The notes below the pieces were generated by a model. That model ran no database searches, was not told the origin of the DNA, and was given only the letters and a program-made list of their open reading frames with translations. Source: Nematostella vectensis (lineage: Eukaryota; Cnidaria; Anthozoa; Actiniaria; Edwardsiidae). Taken from it: 64,000 bases of DNA. The stretch covers positions 8,059,501-8,123,500 of the forward strand of contig NC_064047.1 in the NCBI RefSeq assembly GCF_932526225.1. Direction: 5' to 3'. A program made the translations under genes and the position numbers. This document shows positions 44,050 through 53,781 of this stretch, piece after piece; position 1 is the stretch's first letter; each line of letters starts with the position of its first letter.

Positions 44050-47038
44050 AATATGTGATCGCTCATTTGATATCTAGCATGGGAGAGAGTGCCTTAAAAT
44101 CGCATGCAAAAGGTGCAAAGCACATAAACTATCTTCGGCTGAAAAACGATACATCTCTGTTGGACTTTGGCTTTGTTTTGGCGGCCAAACCAAGCACAAG
44201 TAATGAAAAGCAAGGCGAAGTTACTGCAAAGTGTACCACTGAGACTCCAGCCGGTGCAGAAGTTCGCAAACCCGATACAATCCAGAGTTTCTTGACAAAA
44301 GATGATGTCTTACGAGCTGAAATATTATGGGTTTGAAACTCATTACAAGCCACCAGTCCATCAATTCTTCTAAAGATATGTCGGAGTTGTTACCGAAAAT
44401 GTTCCCAGATAGCGAAATTGCTAAGCAGTTCAAGTGTGGTGAGCGAAAAGCATCCTATGTTTGTATCTTTGGTCTAGCTGAACACTTTAAGATGGAGCTT
44501 CAAGAGAGCATCAAGGGGCCATTTGTTGTCCTTTTTGACGAAAGCTTGAACAAGAAAATGCAAGCAAAGCAAATGGATATCCATGTGAGGTTTATAGTGG
44601 AAGGCACTAATGAAGTACGGGCCAGGTATTTTGGCAGCACATTTCTAGGTAAGTAAAATCATTTTATAACTCATCCAAGCTGTTCAAGTATATATCATTT
44701 TATTATAATTATAATATCATTTAAATTCATAATTAAGGTTCATTATCCTAACAATTATAAACACCACATCAATGTTGTAAATTGTTTTGCTGTTTTTTTG
44801 TTCTTTTTGCTTATCCAATTGTTTTTCGTTTTTTTTTTCCAAGTTTTTTTTAGGGTTCTGTCTATGATGCTGCATTAATCATTGTGTGCACTCTGTTGGT
44901 TGTAATGTGCTGCAAGATATTGAAGACAAACACATGAGTGATTGGACTTGTGATAGGTCTCTGACTGTGCGTCAAGAGCTTTCAAATGAATATACAGTGC
45001 TGTAACTTGGTTCTTTGTCTATTTAAAGGGCACGGTACTGCTGCTGACCTAATGGATCATTTCACTAAGTGTGTACTTGAAAGTGGCCTGTCTGTCAAGG
45101 ATATTATTCAAGTCAGCATGGATGGCCCCAATGTGAACTGGAAGTTCTTCAATGATTAAAAGAAGAAGATATTTGATGATTATGGGATCATATTCATCAA
45201 CATTGGTTTATGTGGCCTGAACATTGTACATAACAGCTTCAAGAGGGGAATAAGTGCAACAGGCTGAAAAGTCAAGTCATTCCTTTCCAGTTTGTATTAT
45301 TTATTCAAAGATGCACCAGCTAGGAAAAAAGATTACTGCACAATAACCAGTTCGACATTGATGCCCCTCAAGTTGGTCAAGCACAGGTGGCTAGAGAATG
45401 TCCCTGTATGCCAGAGAGCTTTGGACATCTGGGACAACATTGTCAAGTTTGTCAAAGCTGCTGATGAAGGCAGGATAACAAAGCCACAGAATAAGTCTTA
45501 TGAAGTCATAAGAGAATGTGTTAAAGATAAATGCTTTGTTGCAAAACTTCACTTCTTCAAGTGCATTGCAAATCAGCTACAGCCATTTCTCACCAAGTAC
45601 CAGACAGAAAAGCCCATGGTGCCTTTCCTTAGTGATGAGTTGTGCATGCTTATCAGAGCACTCATGCGACGTTTTAATTAAGCATGATGTGATGGAACAA
45701 TGCAGTGATGAAAAGCTTGTTAAACTAGATTTAACTGACAAGAAACTCTACATCAACCACAAGAGGATAGATATAGGCTATGCAAGTGAGAAATTGAAAG
45801 CTGCAAAGTGAAGGTGAAGTGCTACAGTTTAAAATGGAGTGCAGAGCCTGCCTCATTGATCTGCTTACAAAGTTGCAAGAAAAGTGCCCAGCCTCATACT
45901 CACGTGTGCGACATTTGTCCTGCTTGAATCCTGTGAATATGGCCAAAGACAAGGAATCCTGTTCCATCAAGTTCAAGAAGGTCTTGACATTGGTTCTGAA
46001 TTCTGGAAGAATCTCTGAGAAAGACTGTGACAGTCTGCTACAGGAGTACAACTTGTTCCTTGATAACATCCCAGTGTTTGGCTCCCTACATTTCACCAGC
46101 TTTAACTCAGCTAATGACAGGCTAGACACCCTCTTCCATGACTTCATGAGTGGCGATGACTACAAGCTGCTATTCAAGTTTGTGAAGCTAGTGTTAGTCC
46201 TATCTCATGGCCAGGCTGCTGTAGAAAGGGGCTTCAGTGTGAACAAAGAGTTGGAAGTGGAGAACGAACATGAAGGAACAAACACTTGTTGCCAGGAGAG
46301 TCGTTTGTGATTATGTCAAGACTGTAGATGGATTGGCTAATGTGGAAATCAGTAAGCCATTGTTACTTTCTGTCAAGCAGTCCAGAAAAAGGTATGAGCT
46401 CTATCTAGAACAAGAAAGGGCCAAAACAAAGTCTGCTGTAGAACAGGAAAAGCGAAAGTGCACCCTAGAGGAAATAGAAGAGATCAAGAGGAAGAAACGG
46501 AGGCTGGATTCTGACATTAAGACCCTGAATGACACAGCAGACCAGCTCCTGCAAAAGGCAGAAGATGAAGGCAATCTAAGGCACTTAACTCAGGCCAACT
46601 CTTTCAGAAGGACTGCCAAAGACAAAAATGGATGAACTTGTTCTAGTGGATATTTCTCTCAATGAGAAACTGAAACAACTGAAAGAATAATAGAGGCGTC
46701 CAAAGTAAAGTGAACAATTAAGAATCTACTCAATGACATGTTTTTGTTTTCACACTGATAAGCATTGTTTGTAAATAGGTTGAAAGTGAAGAGATCAGTT
46801 TGAACCTTGAGAAGTAAATAGTTACAGAAATATGTAGTAAAAAGTAGCTGAGAACAGTCAATACTAATAAACTACAAAAAATAAAGATTTTTGGTTGAAG
46901 TCCAAATATTATTTACTCTTTCTGTAGAATAGATTACTTTTGATGACGTCATACTGTAAAAAAATAGTCCTTGAAAATTCAAATATTATCCTTGAAAAGT
47001 CCTTGAATTTTTTTCTAAAAAAAACTGTATGAACCATG
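44050..47038 (+). pseudogene. hAT transposase copy 3, 5'-interrupted
   Basis: Starts in the middle of the zinc finger (ICDRSFDI, then SSMGESALKSHAKGAKH) right after the terminus of copy 2. It continues IQSFLTKDDVLRAEILWV, CGERKASYVCIFGLAEHFK, VVLFDESLNKKMQAKQMDI (first Asp), intron 44,651-45,029, GTAADLMDHF and VSMDGPNVNWKFFND (second Asp), IGLCGLNIVHNSFKRG, RWLENVPVCQRALDIW, LVLSHGQAAVERGFSVN and a charged coiled-coil tail to about 46,690. Stops near 45,157 (TAA) and 45,266 (TGA) and frame changes near 44,340, 45,675, 45,810 and 46,260 make it inactive. The degraded right end GTATGAACCATG lies at 47,038, preceded by the family's CCTTGAAAAGTCCTTGAA repeats. Confidence 0.82.
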
Positions 47039-47047
47039 CTACAACGA

Positions 47048-49834
47048 TTGTCAATGATGCAGTCAAATGCACTTGTGCCAATATTGTTAATCAGATGAAG
47101 AATTTGGCACAATGTGATAATGAGGGGTTGCAAAATATTGCATGGCAAACATTGGGCAAAGGAAAATGTTCAATTAGCAAAGCCATTTGAAGAGTTGTCA
47201 ACAGGCATCTCAAAGGCAAGCCTACAAGGAGCTGTTTGGACTTGTGGTGAGAATTAGATCAGTAGTTATTATTTATGTTAATGATAATTACATAACTACA
47301 TGACAGTTATTGTTACCTGAAGTCTGAATTTTGGATTATGCACCATTGTCTCACAACCCCCTGTCTAAAACCCAAGAACAGGCATGAATCAAACTCCCTT
47401 TGTAACACCCCCAAGTTTCTATCTTTAATCTTAACCAAGCCCACCCCTCGCCAACAAACTCCCACAACAAAACAGGTAATGGATGATGTTGTGTTACAAT
47501 AGGTGATTTTTCACTATCTAATAAGCTAGTATTGTGGACCAATCTCTTTCTCAGGAACCTGTAAAACGTGTTCTTGGCCAATATCATGGATATCGGCAAA
47601 AGAACGGCAAAAGAATGGCAAAAGGAGGAGGGTCCAGTTAAGTGACGAAGTTGTTGAAGTTCCTTTCTGGAAAGTTTGGAGCAGTGGCTAAACAATCCAT
47701 CTATTCTAAACCAGGTAAATACAATATCAGGTATAAATGATTATGATTAAGTAATATTCAAGTCTAACTCAGAGCAACAAACAATTTATTCCTTTTAATT
47801 GATATTTACAGGTTGAAAATACACACCAGAGACAGGATGGAATGATTGCTGACTTCTGTGATGGACAGGTCTTCAAAGAGCATCCACTATTTTCCAGGGA
47901 TCCACATGCACTGCAAATTATTTTATATTATGATGAGGTGGAAGTAGTAAATCCACTGGGGAGCAAGACCTCGAAACATAAAGTTGGTAAGAAAGTGATA
48001 TAGCAAGTGCAATGAGCAGAGACCTTACACTGTCACTGAGGATGTCTGTATTAGATTAAAAAAACATTTGGGTTAGGGCCTGTTACACCAAAGGGGAGTA
48101 ATAGCAATAATTTGTACTGAAAGTGTGTATGTAGGTATAGAAATATCCTTTTTGCCTTTTTACAGGTGTCTTCTATTATACCCTTAGGAATATTGATCCA
48201 AAATTCCAATTCCAATTCAATTCTCAAGGCAATCCAGCTTCTGGCAGTTGCAAAGAGGCCTGTTATCCAGAAGTATGGATGTAATGAGATTCTAAGAACC
48301 TTGATGATGCAGATAGATACTAGAACAGGTAACTCAGCTACATCAGCACACATTTAGAGGCTCAAAGGCTGCCCTATTTAATTATTATTATTTTTGATAT
48401 TTTTTTGGGGGGAGGGGGTCTTTTAGTTTTAAGTGAATAAGTAAGATAGCACATCCTGCTCCCATGGTGTGGATCCTTACCTGTTTTATTTATTTGTGAG
48501 TTTTATTTTATTTGTTTATGCACCACTTTCTTCCATACCCCTTGGTTACAAAGATTACCTTTCCTTTGATTTAGGATGGTGGCTGTCAACTAATCATTAA
48601 CGGGAGAAAGAGGTCTTTTTCTGGAACCCTGATATTTGTCTCTGGAGACAACTTAGCCTCTCAAGAAATTGGGGGGTTCAAGATTGGGAGTGCTGCATCA
48701 TTTAAATGCAGAGTTTGCATGGGAAACGCAATTGATGTTGCTTCTAAGGTAATGTAAATGGATGCCATGAATTAAAGAAAAAAGGTCGTGGTTTAAAATG
48801 TTTGAAGCATTTATTAAGCCTTACAGCCTGTGCATGAAATATTGGTATTTAGAGCTGAATTGAAATGTCTAATTACAAATAATTTGCATTTACATTGTAT
48901 GACTGGCTAGCACTGTAGTAAGCCTTTGGATAATATTACAACCTTGTTGTAACTTGTTAGATGAAACTGTATTATTTTTTTGTGCACTTATAAAGCCAGA
49001 GGGAGCCTATTTTTTTTTTCACTGTTTATAGTTCAAAGAAGATGATTTCCAGTTACGCACCAGAGAGATGTACAATCAGAATTGTATAGAGATAGAAAAT
49101 GCTGAGGAGGATATCACCCAGCAATATGGGATAAATCAGAGGTCAATACCTAACTTGTCCAGGTACTTCCATGTTGTCGGTGGTCTTCCTGGTGATGCCA
49201 TGCATGATGTTCTCGAGGGGCTTTTGCAGTACGAGGTGAAGGAGTTCCTCAAGTATGCCATGTATGAGAAGCGTTTCTTGACATTAGACAACTTGAAGAC
49301 TTCAATCAGGGATTTTGACCATGGCTATCCTGATGCTGCAAATAAGCCGAGTTTGATCTCAAGCAAAAAATTGAACTCTGGAACAAATTCTCTAAAACAT
49401 AAATACTATTGTTTTATATTTTTGATGCTTATAATTTATTTCCCAATAAGAATTGACTTCTTTACAGACAGTTCACTTGTAATTTCCGTTCTTTAGGAAA
49501 AGCAGGATTTAGCCTTGGATTGTATCAGTTCTAAAAGGTGTGCTATTTTATTTTTTGAAAGGGCCAACTGGTGTATTGTGAATCGCACCAAGTACAAGAA
49601 GTGTGTAGCTGTTCACATTGGTGGTGATGGACTTCTGCCAAAATTTGCAACAATTGAAGAGATAGTTACTGTACCTGCCAAGGAAAACACTATTTGTTTT
49701 GTTTTAAAACAACTTGAAACATTAAGTTATGATAACCACACCCACTCCTACAGGGTTAGGGGAGATGTTGAAGTAAAAAGGCAAACTGATCTAGTTACTT
49801 TTCGGCCTCTACACATTGTTACAATGGACAATTA
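47048..49834 (+). pseudogene. DDE-type transposase gene of the DxMHDxLEG family (CMC/EnSpm-like), spliced, frameshifted
   Basis: At least six exons: 47,555-47,714 (LGQYHGYRQKNGKR; EQWLNNPSILN), 47,812-47,986 (FCDGQVFKEHPLFSRDPHAL, YYDEVEVVNPLGSKTSKHKV), 48,166-48,328 (IQLLAVAKRPVIQKYG), 48,575-48,748 (GTLIFVSGDNLASQEIGGFK, first Asp), 49,032 to about 49,380 (FHVVGGLPGDAMHDVLEGLL, second Asp) and 49,497-49,834 (ERANWCIVNRTKYKKC). All borders seen are GT/AG. This order is that of a transposase family widespread in fish and invertebrate genomes, distantly like TNP2. Frame changes near 47,640 and 48,215 break it. The 47,048-47,240 block may be a further N-terminal exon. Superfamily naming is uncertain. 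Confidence 0.7.
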
Positions 49835-49996
49835 ACAGTTTATTTGCCCCAAAACGGATGTTGATGTCTACAATGAGCAAATGTAGTGATGTAATAATAC
49901 AAATCAATACTGTAAATAAAATTGCTTTCTCAGGATTTAAATAGATATATTAATTTTAAATGGATATTTAGTTAAAGTGTTAATGATGCACCTTTC

Positions 49997-50320
49997 TTGG
50001 GGCTGCAATGGGATCATACGAAAGGCTGAAATAAGATACGAAGGGCTGAATTGGAAGGGTAGGGCCAAAACGGATTTTTTATGGGGGCTAAAATAGGCTA
50101 CTACAAGGGGCTAAAATGAACTCCTACAAAGGGCTGAATTAGAAGATAGGGCCGAACAGAATTTAGGTGGGCTGATATAGAAAATACTGGGGCTGAATCG
50201 GCACCCTTCTAAGCTGATTTAGCTTTTATGGGCCAAATCGAAACGTAATGGGCTGAAATTACCTTTGAAAAATTGGGGCCGAATTGGCTTTTGGGGTCGA
50301 ATCGGCCCTTGGAATTTTAC
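49997..50320. repeat. Diffuse GGGCTGAAT-type motif array
   Basis: About a dozen imperfect copies of GGGGCTGAATTGG or GGGCTAAAATAGG, spaced 15-45 bp apart and all in one orientation, cover this otherwise non-coding stretch. They lie directly upstream of the RAG1-like gene. They may be degenerate tandem units or subterminal repeats of that element. Confidence 0.6.
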
Positions 50321-50359
50321 AGTGTATATATAATTGCCTCTTAGAATCTGTTTTCATAG

Positions 50360-52796
50360 TTTTGGGAGATTGCGAATTTTCGAAGTAGTAGCTCGTTTTA
50401 ATATCGCCCATGAGCTCAAAGAAATGGCTACCGCGGAGGCTGAAGCCAAACACTTTGAGATTTTAAAAGGCCTCTGTCGTGTTGTGGAAAACGGTTGAAG
50501 AAGGCAAAAAGCCACTATGCCCAAAGCTTTGCCTGCGGCGGTTTTAAAACATTGCTCGAGAGCAAATTTGGCATCAATGTCGAGAAGGATGACCCCTATA
50601 TTCATCCGATGCGCTTTTGTAAGTTTTGTCGTCTCGCAACAACTGACAAGGCTCCCATAATCTGGGAGATTCACCGGGAAGAGGACTGCCCAACGTGCGC
50701 CTTATAAGAGCAAATTCAAAAAGGCGGTAGGCCGAAAAAAGCAAAGCGAGGCAGTGCAAGAGGGCAGGCTGTAAACACCGCTTTGGAAGAGACGACAAAC
50801 GAGGATTTAAAAGCACAACTAATCGCGTGCGTCACCGAGCTTAGTGCCTCTATGAACACACTAAGAGACCACCGATTCACCGAGCGCTTTGACTTTTTCG
50901 AAACGAAATAAGAGAAGTTTCATTGCGCTATTTCCCTAGAAGTCCTCGAAAAGCCTCTGTCATCAAAGTTTCAGCACAGCTGCTGCTCGGACTGCTGGAA
51001 ATCTGCATTCGAGTTGGGGGAAAAACATCCAGCATGCCCAATATGTCAAGAGACGCTGGCGGACCCTAATAACCTCCAGCGTGCACCGCTTGTTTTAATC
51101 CAGCTTATAGAGGGGTACCTGGTTAAATGTAGGGCCAGTGGTACCCGATTGCCTTATCACCTGTGCAACAGCCATCCCTGTCCCCCGAGAAAGCGCCAGC
51201 GTGCAAATAGCCCCGTCCCAGCTGCTGCTGTGTGCTAGATCCTCAGACCCGAACCCTCGAGCAAATGTTAAACGAGGTCCGCACTGGCCCCGTTTCCCGT
51301 TGTTGCGCGACTTGGGAACTTGACACCAGTAACAGCCTGAAAGCAGCAACACAAAGATACAAAGAACAGCTTGGAGACTTGGTATCATTGTATTCCGGGC
51401 AAAAGCGGCTTAAAAAGGGGAAAAGAATGCTGTAATGTCATCCATGAGCCCTTACTTGATATTCCAATAAGTAAGGATAAAGGTTTTAGACTTGTAGTCT
51501 AGCAATATTGACAAAAGAAAAGCAAATCTTTTCCTTGTTCTATTTTCTAGATCTGCATCCCAGGCCTTCGTATCAGCTTTGGTCTATTTGTTAAGTTTTT
51601 TGAGCTGCTGCTGACTGAAGGTGAGGAGCTTGATATTAAAATTGCAAACTAATGCTGATACTCAGGCTCCTGATGCTCGTGTTAGTAGCGCCTCTGAATT
51701 TGACAAGTATGTACAGCAACTGAGGGAGATAAAAAAAACTTGGAGGAAGCTGAACGTCTCCATCAAAAAGCCAAGCAGTTCCAGGATTTCCTGACGTACC
51801 AGCTGTCTGTTGAGAATGGATGGTCTGGATGAGAATGCCCCACATTTACAAATGGTTGTCCGGCAAGTCCAGGGGAACATAAAGAATGCATTATGCTGTT
51901 ATGGAACACTAAAATGTAAAACACTGTTACTTTTTTTATTCTCTCATGAAAATTTAACGCTAATTTTTGGGCTCTGAATCAAGGAGGAAATGGCAGAAGA
52001 GCTGCGGTCAGAAGCTAGGGACATGGGAAAGATCTTCCAAGCCCTAGAGAAACAGCTTCAGGACCTTAAAATCAAGCGGCAACCCTACCCATGGAGCTTG
52101 CTTTGTAGGGAACCATGTAAACATTGCACTGAAGGTAAAGAAAATTCTGATACAGCACAGTTATATTTTAAGTGTACTAATCCGATTTGCTTTTGATTTT
52201 CAGACAGAAAATATCGAAAAGATCTGTAGCGTGGTAGTAAATGTAGTTGAAGAACACAGCCCAGCATTGCGTGGAGAAGCAATGACTGTCAAAACAAAGT
52301 TCCATGAACTCTTCACCTTTTTGGCTCAGTCCACTTTCTATATAACAGCAGTACTTCAATGAATACAGCTCAGCTCAGAATTCTAGGTATTATTTGAGTT
52401 CCACAAGCTTTGTAAAGAGAGAAAAATATAAATCAACAGTCTAACAATTCTGTTTCTTGTTTCTCCACAGAAAATGGCATCAAGGAATTCACTGCATTTT
52501 ACCGAGCCACATTTCCAGATGAGACCTTTTTACCCAAGTTCCATATGTTAGAAGTGAATGTAGTAGATTACATCCGGAAATGGAAGTTTCCTTTAGGCTT
52601 TTTCAGCGAGCAGGGTGGTGAATCAATTCATCATGAACTCAACCAGTTGAACCGTGAATTCAGCTCGATCCACCCTGCGTCGCGTCGGCTACAAAAAATA
52701 ATAGAAGAGCATAGCATTAGAGTTGCGCCTCTAAACCGCTCAAAATATCCAGAGAAAAAAAATCAAAAACGAAGAGCTCGCCCCGCTTCAACCTGA
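50360..52796 (+). pseudogene. RAG1 N-terminal-like gene (N-RAG-TP-type element), spliced and decayed
   Basis: The first block reads AKHFEILKGLCRV then, one base out of frame, CGKRLKKAKSHYAQSF, FGINVEKDDPYIHPMRFCKF, IIWEIHREEDCPTC. This matches in order RAG1's LCRICG, IHP-x2-FC-x2-C and WHPHTPxCDIC zinc-binding segment. After a basic linker comes a RING-like module: CAISLEVLEKPLSS, FQHSCCSDCW, HPACPICQETLADPNN and LIQLIEGYLVKCRASG, again colinear with RAG1's RING and following zinc finger. Later exons: about 51,640-51,900 (coiled coil), 51,987-52,134 (ending FVGNHVNIALK), 52,204 on (TENIEKICSVVVNVVEEHSP) and 52,472-52,796 (LPKFHMLEVNVVDYIRKW, GFFSEQGGESIHHELN). Damage: 1-nt deletion near 50,483, TAA at 50,703 and about 50,909, and later frame changes. 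RAG1's catalytic core is not present. Confidence 0.75.
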
Positions 52797-53781
52797 TTGA
52801 GCCGAGTCAGTCTCGTTTCTTAATAATTCGAGTCGTGTATAAATTGTTAAACTATTGCAAAGCCAGGAGGACGCGGGAGCGACAAGTATCACTCCGTCGA
52901 TGTTCAAATCAGTATTAATCTTCAATCGAAAATAAACTTAAACCAACAAAAAAACAGAACTCAACCGTGGTTTTACTTCAAATTTACCTCAAGTCACCTT
53001 GAAACCAGCTTTATTTTTCATATCTTGAATTTGAATACGAACCAACATTCTCTTTGTGCTCACTTGGTGTTTTAATAATGGCGGCGGACCGAAGAATTTA
53101 GCCATTTTTCGCGTGAAGCAATTTCCCACGGACGTAGATTGTGGTCGGGTCTGGGGACTTCCATAATAGACTTCCATAAATATGTAGGCAAAAGAGGTGA
53201 CAGATCATAAAAGTATAATGTATTTTTAGTTCCTTTGCAAATTATTTTAATTAGTGTTTGTTGCTTTATATGTCATCACGCAGATTATAAAAGTCAATGA
53301 GCAAGAACATAGTCTCCCAATCTCGGCTAGGAAAGCGCGCGTTCATTGTTTTTGCGTTTTATCTCTGGTAATCATATCTCTGGTAATCATTATAAAGACC
53401 GTAAACTTTTGGTTCAGTAAACTTTTGGTTGTGTAAGGAATAGGGGGTTTGGAATAGTTTGCAGGCGCGTACCCAGGATTGGCTGAGAGGGGCGGGGGGA
53501 GGGGGTGCACAGCCATGGTATCATAGGAAAAGAATAGTATTTGACGATCGTTGGATAAGAATAAGAAATGACCCCACTGTGCACTCACCTGGTTTGGTCC
53601 CGAGTTTGGTGTTTGGGAAGGGTAAGGAAAAAAAAAAACGGTCATTTCCGTTCCAGATTGAGATGGAATATTTAGGCGTTGGATGGGGGTGAAGGAAACA
53701 AACGTCATATCCTTTCCAGCTTTACAGCTGGACAAGTAAAAAAACCCGGCACCTTTCACGTTTTTCCTTAGAACCCTTACA
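52797..53781. other. Gene-free stretch
   Basis: No supported coding sequence. AT-rich with a purine/G-rich patch near 53,480-53,505 and an A run near 53,629-53,638. Confidence 0.4.

Noticed and set aside
50360-52796. A full RAG1 recombinase
   Set aside because: Only the N-terminal zinc/RING region matches; no DDE core of RAG1 or Transib is visible, and no RAG2-like kelch gene lies nearby.
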